Both the position numbers and the translations under genes were made by a program. DNA of 64,000 nt from the NCBI GenBank assembly GCA_037954325.1, contig JBBMNZ010000040.1, forward strand, positions 507,001 to 571,000, given 5' to 3'. The notes under the pieces were generated by a model. It was not told the origin of the DNA. It worked only from the letters and a program-made list of their open reading frames with translations, and made no database searches. Positions 26,727-35,499 of this stretch are shown one piece after another. Source of the DNA: Fistularia commersonii (lineage: Eukaryota > Chordata > Actinopteri > Syngnathiformes > Fistulariidae). The first letter of the stretch is position 1. The number at the start of each line of letters is the position of its first letter.

Positions 26727-26809
<83 letters not shown>

Positions 26810-28264
26810 TAACTCATCTTAGCTGTGCTAATAGCATTAGCCGAAACGCATCCACAACCAAACAAACATTAGCTCATCCACTCATTCACATGTGTGTGCC
26901 CAATGGTCCGGCAGCTCCAATCATACGACCGGGGGATCTATGTCCGGAGAATACTCACATTAGCCCGTCTAAGGGGTTCTTCTGCCCACAAGCTTCCCCG
27001 CCTCTGAGAGAAGAAACATTACCTCCGCTCCGCCGCTCCTCTGCTCCTCCGCTTCTCAGCTTTACCGCTCCTCCGCTATGGGCCCTGGTACTCCCCCCCC
27101 CACCTAAACAAACTCTCACACAAAATCACTCACACACACACAAAAACACACAAACACACACATACACACACAACTTAACTCATCATAGCTGTGCTAATAG
27201 CATTAACCGAAACGCATCCACAACCAAACAAACATTAGCTCATCCATTCATTCACATGTGTGTGCCCAATGGTATTCCCTGTCCGCGACCCCCCCCCCCA
27301 CCAAAAGAGCCTCTCACTCACACACACACACACACAAAGACACTCACACACACACAGACACACATACACACATACACACACCTTAAGTCTTCGTAGCTGT
27401 GCTAATAGCTTTAGCCGAAACGCATCAACAACCAAACAAACATTAGCTCATCCACTCATTCACATGTGTGTGCCCTGGATACCGTGTCCACGACACCCCC
27501 CCCCCCACACACACACCAAAACAAACTATCACACACATACACAAAGACACTCATATACACACACACACACTGACACACATACACACATTACGTCATCATA
27601 GCTGTGCTAATAGCATTAGCCGAAACGCATCCACAACCAAACAAACATTAGCTCATCCACTCATTCACATGTGTGTGCCCAATGGTTCGCTTCTCCGCTC
27701 CACCGCTCCTCCGCTATGGGCCCTGGTACTCCCGATCCGCCGGACTCAGGAGAATTATGGGACGTGCTTCTGCCCTCCATCCGCTCCAAAGCTCATCCGC
27801 TCCAGGCCCAGCTTCCCCCTGTCTGCCTCCCCCCCCACCTAAACAAACTGTCACACACATATACACAAACGCACACACAAACACACACACCGGACATACA
27901 TCCGGGGGATCTTTGTCCGGAGTATGCGCACATTAGCCAGTCTAAGGGGTTCTTCTGCCCCCAAACTTCCCCGCCTCTGAGAGGAGAAACATTACCTCCG
28001 CTCCTCCGCTTCTCAGCTCCATCGCTCCTCCGCTTTGGGCCCTGGAATTCCCGAACCGCTGGACATAAGCGAATCACGGGCTGGGCTTCATCCCTCCTCC
28101 GCTCCTCAGCTCATCCGCTCGAGGCCCCGGTACTCCCTGTCCGCGACCCCCCCCCCACCTAAACAAATTCACACTCACACACACGCACACACACACACAC
28201 AAACACACCTTAACTCATCATAGCTGTGCTAATAGCATTAGCCGAAACGCATCCACAACCAAAC
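24833..28264. repeat. CA-type satellite, block C
   Basis: Same unit as block A. The 'gctgtgctaatagc' box recurs near 25,182, 25,423, 26,354, 26,823, 27,187, 27,398, 27,602 and 28,224, with a variant 'gctgcactaatagc' near 25,823. (CA)n tracts lie near 25,063-25,171, 25,318-25,410, 25,719-25,810, 26,308-26,342 and 26,727-26,810. A partial unit is duplicated near 25,890-26,090. The block stops inside the box sequence, at 'cacaaccaaac', where the LTR of a copia element begins, so the retrotransposon landed in an existing satellite unit. Confidence 0.9.
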
Positions 28265-28620
28265 TGTTGCGTTTAAGTTTGCAGCTTCTTCGTTTTCCAT
28301 GTTTCGGAAGGAATTCACAAGTTTGCCCTGTTTGAATCGTCTTTTATTTTCTTCTTCACAGCTCGGGGAATCAACATCGGTTAGCCATGGGACATGTACA
28401 GTACAGAGTGAGGGAAAAATTCCCGCCAGCACCGCTATACCAAAAAAAAAACACTGACGTAGAAGTTAACGTCAAGTTAGCTGAACAGTCGCGAAAAACT
28501 AAAACAAGTCCCAAACCTTGTCATAAAGTGCCATACATTTCCTGAGAGTAGATACAAATACAACATATGTATACTAGAATGTAAACTCAAATAAAACTAA
28601 TGAGATCACCTATCTCAACA
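28265..28620 (-). repeat. Ty1/copia 3' LTR
   Basis: A 356-bp sequence bounded by the 5-bp terminal inverted repeat TGTTG/CAACA. On the minus strand it starts TGTTGAGATAGGTG directly after a polypurine tract and ends CGCAACA against satellite sequence. These are the expected marks of an LTR at the 3' end of a minus-strand element. No 5' LTR of this element is present, because the other end is cut off at about 37,272. Confidence 0.85.
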
Positions 28621-29598
28621 CCCCCTCTTGATCTCAACACCAAAAAAAAATCTTTGGACATTTGAATTTCCAAAGAACCACTTTTTGAATTGTTCTATTG
28701 TTACCTTTGTCATGAGTTTTGTCAAGATGTCTGCCAACATGTCCTCTGATGGACAATAGATAAGATTTATTTTACCCTCACTGAGTGCTTCACGAATGAA
28801 ATGATATTTTACATCAATGTGTTTTGACCTTTGTCTGTTTACAGGATTCTTACTCAGTGCGATGGCCCCCTGATTGTCTCCGTAGATTGTTGTGCAACTG
28901 TACATTTTGTTGTCCATACCGTTTAACAGTTGAGACAGGTACATGTTTTCTTGTGCGGTGGTGGCTCGGCCGATGTATTCAGCCTCACATGTTGACAGGG
29001 CCATTGTGGGCTGTTTCCTTGACTTCCATGCAATGGCTGGGCCTTGTTTTGTTAAACTGAAACAGTAGCCTGTAGTGCTACGTCTGTCTTCTACAGATGA
29101 TGCCCAGTCTGAATCACTGTAAGCTATCAGGTTCAAATCCTCCTTATTTGTCTTGAAACTTAGTTCATAATCAGCTGTCCCCTTCAAATACCTCAGAACA
29201 TGTTTTGCAGCTACTAAGTTTTCTACTTTTGGCATTGCCAGATTCTGTGATAGTTTGCTCACTATCCAGCTGATATCAGGTCTGGTGCAAGTCATGGCAT
29301 AAATAAGACTGCCTACAATCTCACGATATTCTTTGGGGTCGACAGGTTCACTTTGCTCATTTTCATCAGCTACAGGGATGCCCTCTAATTTTTGCTCACT
29401 TGGAGTAGATCTTGCTTTACATTCTGACATTCCAAATCTCTCTAGCATTTTTAGGATGTACTTTGTCTGGTTCATTTTGATTTCATCCCCCTTTTGTTCA
29501 AATTGCATGCCCAAAAAATATGACAGTTTCCCCAGGTCTTTCATGTTGAACTTGAATTTCATGTTCTGTTTAAATGTGCTGAGTGCATCATTGCTGCT
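28615..29598 (-). pseudogene. Ty1/copia pol C-terminus: RT end and RNase H
   Basis: Open minus-strand frame of about 327 codons. It starts inside the RT at DLIIAAS, directly after the YVDD position, and continues KDLGKLSYFLG, then the RT-RNase H connection (GSLIYAMTCTRPD). The RNase H follows, with YSDSDWASS, STCEAEYIG, YGDNQGAIAL and SKHIDVKYHFIRE, which hold the acidic catalytic residues. Length and order are normal for the copia pol C-terminus and I see no stop. The upstream half of pol is separated by a LINE insertion, marked by an 18-bp target duplication at 29,599-29,616. Confidence 0.92.
28621..28629 (-). promoter_or_regulatory. Copia polypurine tract
   Basis: Minus-strand AAGAGGGGG sits immediately before the LTR start TGTTGAG. 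Its position and composition fit the plus-strand primer of an LTR retrotransposon. The pol reading frame runs through it and stops just inside the LTR (28,615-28,617). Confidence 0.75.
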
Positions 29599-29616
29599 TG
29601 CTGCAATAATTAAATC
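29599..29616. repeat. 18-bp target-site duplication (left)
   Basis: 'tgctgcaataattaaatc' occurs here and again at 33,661-33,678. Both flank LINE sequence and both belong to the copia reading frame (DLIIAA). It is the direct repeat expected from LINE integration. Confidence 0.85.
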
Positions 29617-30427
29617 TTCTTCTTCTTCTTTCGGCTTTTCCCGTCAGGGGTCGCCACAGCGAGTCAACCTTCTCCATCTAACCCTATTCTCTGTATCTTC
29701 CTCTCTCACACCAGCTACCTTCATATCCTCTCTCACTACGTCCATAAATCTTCTCTTTGGTCTTCCTCGAGACCTATTGCCTGGCAGCTCCATTTCCAGC
29801 ATCTGTCTACCAATATATTCACTATCTCTTCTCTGTACATGGCCGAACCATCTCAGTCTGGCTTCTCTGACCTTCTCTCCAAAACATCGAACATGTGCCG
29901 TCCCTCTGATAGACTCATTCCTGATCCTATCCATCCTGGTCACTCCCAAAGAGAACCTCAACATCTTCATCTCTGCAACCTCTAGTTCTGTCTGCTGTCT
30001 TTTGGTCATTGGAACACTTTCTAGTCCATACATCATCGCTGGTCTCACCACTGTCTTGTACACCTTTCCTTTTATTCTGGCCGATAGTCTTCTATCACAT
30101 AGTACCCCTGACACTTTTCTCCACCCATTCCAACCTGCTTGGACCCGTCTCTTCACCTCTTTTCCACACTCTCCGTTGCTCTGGACTGTTGACCCTAAGT
30201 ACCTGAAATCCTCCAGCTTCTTGATCTGCACTCCCTGTAGCCTCACCGTTCCACCCGAGTTCCCCTCATTCACACACAAACGGTATGTATGTGTGTGAAT
30301 GAGGGGAACTCCTCACCTCTCTAGATTTTCCTCTACCTGTTGTCTGCTCTCACTACAGATCAGAATGCCATCCGCAAACATCATGGTCCATTGGGATTCC
30401 TGTCTAACCTCATCTGTCAGCCTATAA
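29617..30427 (-). pseudogene. RTE-type LINE 3' part (piece A)
   Basis: Minus-strand C-terminal part of an RTE-type LINE ORF. It contains FRYLGSTVQSNG, VRPAMMYGLESV, MLRFSLGVTRMDRI, RLRWFGHVQRR and ends RCGDP followed by the element's 3' end with a short (TTC)n tail (29,615-29,632 on the plus strand). Frame 30,279-29,644 is open for 211 codons. Upstream it reaches the LTDEVRQES region, with part of the segment replaced by a foldback (30,257-30,311). This family is often annotated in fish as a 'craniofacial development protein 2-like' gene; that name reflects the RTE endonuclease and not a host gene here. Two other copies are at 31,925-33,660 and 47,401-50,601. Confidence 0.85.
30257..30311. 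repeat. 21-bp perfect foldback in LINE
   Basis: Bases 30,257-30,277 and 30,291-30,311 are perfect reverse complements (arm begins gagttcccctcattcac), with a 13-base loop. In the other two LINE copies only one of the arms exists at this place, so the second arm is an inverted local copy. It replaces about 60 bp of normal LINE sequence. Confidence 0.85.
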
Positions 30428-30480
30428 CACGAGTTTAGAGCCGTGGAGAAGGTTTGCTTCCCCCCCACCCTCTCTTTCTA

Positions 30481-30482
<2 letters not shown>

Positions 30483-30511
<29 letters not shown>

Positions 30512-30624
30512 CTTCTTCTTCTTCTTCTTCTTCTTCTTCTTCTTCTTCTTCTTCTTCTTCTTCTTCTTCTTCTTCTTCTTCTTCTTCTTCTTCTTCTTCT
30601 TCTTCTTCTTCTTCTTCTTCTTCT
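30483..30624. repeat. (CTT)n microsatellite
   Basis: About 47 uninterrupted CTT repeats. It abuts a fragment of the RTE-type LINE (VRPAMMYGLETV region on the minus strand). On the other arm the same tract is (GAA)n of about 21 repeats. The poly-Glu, poly-Arg and poly-Ser frames it creates are not genes. Confidence 0.97.
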
Positions 30625-30676
30625 ACAGTTTCTAGTCCATACATCATCGCTGATCTCACCACTGTCTTGTACACCT

Positions 30677-31486
30677 TTGTACACCTTGGAAATGGGCAGC
30701 CCCACATCTGACCGTGTGACACAGCCAAGCAGTGCAGACAATGTGAGACGATCAACTAGAACCAAAAAGAAGCCCAGTTACTTTAATGGTTATGTGACTA
30801 GTGCTATTGACGATGACCAAGTGTTCACTAACATTGACTACTGTTATAGACTGGCGTGTGGTGTCCCACAGACATTTAAAGAGGCAAGGAGTTCCCTCAA
30901 TGCTGACAAGTGGATGAAATCTATGGACGACGAGATAGAGTCATTGAGAGAGAACAACACTTTTACCCTAACACAGCTACCCCAAGGCAAGTGTGCAGTG
31001 GGGGTGGGGGGGTGGGTGTATGCGCTAAAAAGAAATGAAGTTGGCACAAACAAATATAAAGCTCGTTATTTTGCTAAGGGCTACAGTCAAAAGTATGGCA
31101 CGGATTTTGAGGAAACATTTTCTCCAACAGCAAATATGACAAGTGTGAGGATGTTTATGCAGAAATCAGTTCAGGAAAATTTGGCAGGTCGTCATTGGAA
31201 TCTGATGCTCCATTCTTACTTGATTGACAACGACTTTATTCAGAATGAAGCAGATCATTGTGTCTATGTCAAAGAAAACCAAAATGACAAAGTCATCATC
31301 ATAATATGGGTAGATGATTTAATCATAGCTGCGAGTGATGAGGAAGTAATGAAAGAGGTGAAAATCATGCTTACAGCTAGATTTAAAATGAAGGACTTGG
31401 GCAAAGTGACATATTTTCTGGGTATTGATTTTGATCAGTCAGAAGAGTGTGTTAAGATGTCACAAAGAAAATATGTGGAAAGGTAG
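30677..31486 (+). pseudogene. Copia Q reverse transcriptase, internally deleted
   Basis: Plus-strand open frame of 269 codons. It begins in the pol linker (RRSTRTKKKPSYFNGY), then the RT entry region (KWMKSMDDEIESLRENNTF, KARYFAKGYSQKYGTDFEETFSP). A deletion of the segment holding motifs A and B joins SVQENL to RHWNLMLHSYL. It continues ADHCVYVKENQND, the motif C form IIIWVDDLII and KDLGKVTYFLGIDF, and stops soon after (KYVER). About 160 bp later comes an LTR start. It is a deletion derivative that cannot make a working polymerase. Comparison with the other arm shows that this copy has the normal order of segments. Confidence 0.88.
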
Positions 31487-31638
31487 CCCTACAGTATTGT
31501 CCAACACAAGAGATGCCAGCACATGTTATGACAAAGCCTGCATCGCAGTTTAAGTTGTTGAATTTTTCAAAGTTGTTGTTTGATTCATGAGTATTTTATT
31601 TTGATGTAAATGGGCAAAGATACCAATAATATGAGATC

Positions 31639-31924
31639 AAGTGGGGGCGTTGTCAACTGAGAAATATGCTCTCAATTATTTTCCGTTTTATTTCGAAGGG
31701 CCAGTCTCAGCTTCCGGTCAACAGGACCCCGCAGACCGGCCAAGGTGCACCTTCTTCGGACACGGATCCCCGTGACGTCGGCGTGAAGCTCCGGGAGCAC
31801 CAGACATGCACATATGAATAAGCGGAGGAGTCAACTCCATAAGTCCTCCACTCACGGCCTCGGTGTCACTGAATCGAGCAATTTGGTTTTTAATGTTTAA
31901 AAATCGGCTTAACATTGAGGTGGA
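31639..31924 (+). repeat. Copia Q polypurine tract and LTR start (left arm)
   Basis: AAGTGGGGG at 31,639-31,647 is followed by an LTR-like start TGTCAACTGAGAAATATG at 31,651. The sequence then carries the box with 'ggccaaggtgcaccttcttc' (31,738-31,757), which on the opposite strand matches the CA-type satellite. The LTR is cut at 31,924, where LINE sequence begins. Confidence 0.7.
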
Positions 31925-33660
31925 ATCCTATCCATCCTGGTCACTCCCAAAGAGAACCTCAACATCTTCATCTCTGCAACCTCTAGTTCTGTCTGCTGTC
32001 TTTTGGTCATTGGAACAGTTTCTAGTCCATACATCATCGCTGGTCTCACCACTGTCTTGTACACCTTTCCTTTTATTCTGGCCGATAGTCTTCTATCACA
32101 TAGTACCCCTGACACTTTTCTCCAGCCATTCCAACCTGCTTGGACCCGTCTCTTCCCCTCTTTTACGCACTCTCCGTTGCTCTGGACTGTTGACCCTAAG
32201 TACCTGAAATCCTCCAGCTTCTTGATCTCCACTCCCTGTAGCCTCACCGCTCCACCCGAGTTCCTCTCGTTCACACACATATATTCTGTCTTGCTGCGAC
32301 TAACTTTCATTCCTCTCCTTTCCAGAGCATACCTCCACCTCTCTTGATTTTCCTCTACCTGTTGTCTGCTCTCACTACAGATCACAATGTCATCCGCAAA
32401 CATCATGGTCCATGGGGATTCCTGTCTAACCTCATCTGTCAGCCTACCCATCACCATTGCGAACAAGAAGGGGCTCAGAGCTGATCCCTGATGGAGTCCC
32501 ACCTCCACCTTGAACTTCTCGGTTACCCCTACAGCACACCGTACCAGTGTCTCACAGCTGGCATACATGTCCTGCACCAGTCTAACATACTTCTCTGCCA
32601 CTCCAGACTTCCTCATACAATACCAGAGCTCCTCTCTTGGCACCCTGTCATATGCTTTTTCTAGGTCTACGAAAACGCAATGCAGCTCCCTCTGGCCTTC
32701 TCTGTACTTTTCTATTAGCATTCTCAACGCAAATACTGCATCTGTAGTACTCTTCCTAGGCATGAAGCCATACTGCTGTTCACAAATGCTGACTTCTGCT
32801 CTCAGTCTAGTTTCCACTACTCTTTCCCATAACTTCATTGTATGGCTCATCAACTTTATCCCTCTGTAGGTGCCACAATTCTGCACATCCCCTTTATTCT
32901 TAAAAATAGGCACCATCACACTTTGTCTCCATTCTTCAGGCATCTTCTCACTCTCTAAGATCCTGTTGAATAATCTAGTCAGAAAATCTACCGCTGCCTC
33001 TCCTAGACACTTCCACACCTCCACAGGTATATCATCAGGACCAACTGCTTTTCCACTCTTCATCCTCTTCAATGCCTTCCTCACTTCACTTTTACTCATT
33101 TTTGCTACTTTGTGGTCTACAATAATCACCTCTTCTACCCTTGCCTCTCTTTCATTTTCCACATTCATCAGCTCTTCAAAGTACTCTTTCCATCTTCCTG
33201 TCACTCTTCTAGCATCTGTCAATACATTTCCCTCTCTGTCCTTTATCACCCGGACCTGCTGTACATCCTTTCCATCTTTATCTCTCTGTTTCGCCAACTT
33301 GTATAGATCATTTTCAGCCTCCTTACTATCCAACCGAGCATACAAGTCATCATAAGCCCTTTGTTTTGCCTTTGCTACCTCTATCTTTACCTTTCGCCGC
33401 ATCTCCCTGAACTCCTGTCTGTTCTCTTCAGTCCTCTCAGTATCCCACCTCTTCTTCGCTAACCATTTTCTCTGTATACACTCCTGCACTTCCTCATTCC
33501 ACCACCAAGTCTCCTTATCTACTTTCCTTCCAGATGACACACCAAGTACTCTTCTACCTGTCTCCCTGATCACACTAGCTGTTGTTGTCCAATCATCTGG
33601 AAGCTCTCCCTGACCACCCAGACCCTTTCTCAACTCCTCCCTGAAAACCATGCAACACTC
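31925..33660 (-). pseudogene. RTE-type LINE RT region (piece B)
   Basis: Minus-strand frame, open for about 590 codons (33,693 to 31,909) and covering nearly the whole RT. Visible are YRGIKLMSHTMKLWERVVE, QQYGFMPRKSTTDAVFALR, motif A FVDLEKAYDRVPRE, motif B GLHQGSALSPFLF, motif C MMFADDIVICSES, then FRYLGSTVQ and GVTRMDRI, where it is cut. The endonuclease half is missing (5' truncation). No ATG starts this frame: it opens in copia sequence (LWVDDLIIAA) and crosses the 18-bp target duplication without a break. Its end overlaps piece A by about 500 bp of LINE sequence, so the two pieces are not one simply split copy. Confidence 0.88.
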
Positions 33661-33678
33661 TGCTGCAATAATTAAATC
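33661..33678. repeat. 18-bp target-site duplication (right)
   Basis: Exact match to 29,599-29,616. It marks the 5' side of the RTE-type LINE insertion into the copia pol gene. Confidence 0.85.
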
Positions 33679-33694
33679 ATCTACCCAAAGCAAA

Positions 33695-34227
33695 TCTTCT
33701 CCACGGCTCTAAACTCGTTCGTCGCCGCTACTTGGGGATCACCGGATGGCTTTCTCCCTCCGCTTCGTTACATTTTATGTCCGCTAGATGGCGGCATCCG
33801 ACTGTGCACAGCGCTTGGAGCTCCAGCAGGTGATCTGGCCGCTGTGTATGAGAGGAATAAACGAGTGGGGCCGTGAGTGCAATAAACCCCCCTCCACTTC
33901 TTACATGGATGTTATCACCCTGTTACTGTATTTTAACGATACCGCTGTGTTTTCCACCTCAATGTTAAGCCGATTTTTAAACATTAAAAACCAAATTGCT
34001 CGATTCAGTGACACCGAGGCCCTGAGTGGAGGACTTATGGAGTTGACTCCTCCGCTTATTCATAAGTGCATGTCTGGTGCTCCCGGAGCTTCACGCCGAC
34101 GTCACGGGGATCCGTGTCCGAAGAAGGTGCACCTTGGCCGGTCTGCGGGGTCCTGTTGACTGGGAAGTTGAGACTGGCCCTTGGAAATAAAACGGAAAAT
34201 AATTGAGAGCATATTTCTCAGTTAACA
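33695..34227 (-). repeat. Copia Q LTR (right)
   Basis: On the minus strand it starts TGTTAACTGAGAAATATG after a purine tract (34,231-34,239 on the plus strand is its complement). It runs about 530 bp to a sequence ending near 'gtggagaagatttg'. About 95 bp at its 3' end (33,695-33,789) recur as a direct repeat at 35,349-35,444, as expected if the latter is the end of a truncated 5' LTR. Inside it, 34,045-34,155 matches the recurring box of the CA-type satellite ('cccggagcttcacgccgacg', 'ttggccggtctgcggggtcc'), and 33,911-33,928 matches 21,528. Confidence 0.7.
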
Positions 34228-34440
34228 ACGCCCCCACTTGCTCTCATATTATTGGTATCTTTGCCCATTTACATCCAAATAAAATACTCATGACCTAAAC
34301 AACAACTTTGAAAAATTCAACAACTTAAACTGCGATGCAGGCTTTGTCATAACATGTGCCGGCATCTCTTGTGTTGGACAATACTGTAGGGCTACCTTTC
34401 CACATATTTTCTTTGTGACATCTTAACACACTCTTCTGAC

Positions 34441-34471
34441 TGACGTATTTTCTGGGTGTTGATTTTGATCA
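34441..34471. other. 31-bp micro-inversion
   Basis: Compared with 31,407-31,437 of the other arm, this segment is in the opposite relative orientation while both flanks stay collinear. The segment begins TGA and ends TCA, a 3-bp terminal inverted repeat. Confidence 0.88.
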
Positions 34472-34588
34472 CTTTGCCCAAGTCCTTCATTTTAAATCTA
34501 GCTGTAAGCATGATTTTCACCTCTTTCATTACTTCCTCATCACTCGCAGCTATGATTAAATCATCTACCCATATTATGGTGATGACTT

Positions 34589-34653
34589 TGACAACGACTT
34601 TATTCAGAATGAAGCAGATCATTGTGTTTATGTCAAAGAAAACCAAAATGACA
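34589..34653. other. 65-bp micro-inversion
   Basis: This segment matches 31,225-31,289 in the same orientation, although the arms as a whole are reverse complements. Both flanks remain collinear with the arm. One substitution separates the two segments (C/T at the position after 'attgtgt'). Confidence 0.9.
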
Positions 34654-35254
34654 ATCAAGTAAGAATGGAGCATCAGATTCCAATGACGACCTGCCAAATT
34701 TTCCTGAACTGATTTCTGCATAAACACCCTCACACTTGTCATATTTGCTGTTGGAGAAAATGTTTCCTCAAAATCCGTGCCATACTTTTGACTGTAGCCC
34801 TTAGCAAAATAACGAGCTTTATATTTGTTTGTGCCAACTTCATTTCTTTTTAGCGCATACACCCACCCCCCCACCCCCACTGCACACTTGCCTTGGGGTA
34901 GCTGTGTTAGGGTAAAAGTGTTGTTCTCTCTCAATGACTCCATCTCGTCGTCCATAGATTTCATCCACTTGTCAGCATTGAGGGAACTCCTTGCCTCTTT
35001 AAATGTCTGTGGGACACCACACGCCAGTCTATAACAGTAGTCAATGTTAGTGAACACTTGGTCATCGTCAATAGCACTAGTCACATAACCATTAAAGTAA
35101 CTGGGCTTCTTTTTGGTTCTAGTTGATCGTCTCACATTGTCTGCACTGCTTGGCTGTGTCACACGGTCAGATACGGGGCTGCCCATTTCCACGGTGTACA
35201 AAGGTGTACAAGACAGTGGTGAGACCAGCGATGATGTATGGACTAGAAACTGTA

Positions 35255-35288
35255 GAAGAAGAAGAAGAAGAAGAAGAAGAAGAAGAAG

Positions 35289-35318
<30 letters not shown>
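35255..35318. repeat. (GAA)n microsatellite
   Basis: About 21 uninterrupted GAA repeats, the inverted-arm counterpart of the (CTT)n tract at 30,483-30,624. It follows the short LINE fragment ending 'gactagaaactgta'. Confidence 0.97.
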
Positions 35319-35319
<1 letters not shown>

Positions 35320-35348
35320 TAGAAAGAGAGGGTGGGGGGGAAGCAAAC

Positions 35349-35444
35349 CTTCTCCACGGCTCTAAACTCGTTCGTCGCCGCTACTCGGGGAACACCGGAT
35401 GGCTTTCTCCCTCTGCTTCGTTACATTTTATGGCCGCTAGATGA
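35349..35444 (-). repeat. Probable end of truncated 5' LTR of copia Q
   Basis: About 95 bp repeating 33,695-33,789 in the same orientation with a few substitutions ('ggctctaaactcgttcgtcg', 'ggatggctttctccctc'). It lies on the 5' side of copia Q, and so fits a 5' LTR remnant whose start was lost at the following (CAT)n tract. Confidence 0.6.
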
Positions 35445-35446
35445 AG

Positions 35447-35447
<1 letters not shown>

Positions 35448-35497
<50 letters not shown>
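35448..35497. repeat. (CAT)n microsatellite
   Basis: About 16 CAT repeats between the LTR remnant and the copia integrase C-terminus. Confidence 0.95.

Positions 35498-35499
<2 letters not shown>

Larger units (their letters stand above)
30430..31924. repeat. Inverted repeat, left arm
   Basis: Reverse complement of 33,953-35,370. The arm contains, from left to right, the end of an LTR-like sequence, a (CTT)n tract, a short LINE fragment (about 30,625-30,680), copia RT and the first 270 bp of an LTR. The two arms are close to identical outside the microsatellite length (142 against 64 bp) and two micro-inversions. The inner boundary is exact at 31,924/33,953; the spacer is 2,028 bp. Confidence 0.9.
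34392..35201 (-). pseudogene. Copia Q reverse transcriptase, right-arm copy
   Basis: Minus-strand counterpart of the fragment at 30,677-31,486, with the same deletion of motifs A and B and the same WVDDLII motif. The protein reading is scrambled at two places: 34,589-34,653 (65 bp) and 34,441-34,471 (31 bp) are flipped in place relative to the other arm. By luck neither flip closes the frame, so the open frame persists with nonsense residues in place of FIQNEADHCVYVKENQND and TYFLGIDFDQ. Confidence 0.88.
33953..35370. repeat. Inverted repeat, right arm
   Basis: Reverse complement of 30,430-31,924. Its orientation agrees with the surrounding minus-strand copia, so this is probably the original and the left arm the inverted copy. 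However, this arm carries two micro-inversions that the left arm lacks, so they arose after the arms separated, or the left arm was copied from a sister without them. Confidence 0.9.

Noticed and set aside
30435..30765. Frames with poly-Glu, poly-Arg or poly-Ser at the GAA/CTT tracts
   Set aside because: Direct translation of a triplet microsatellite, repeated in the other arm with a different length.
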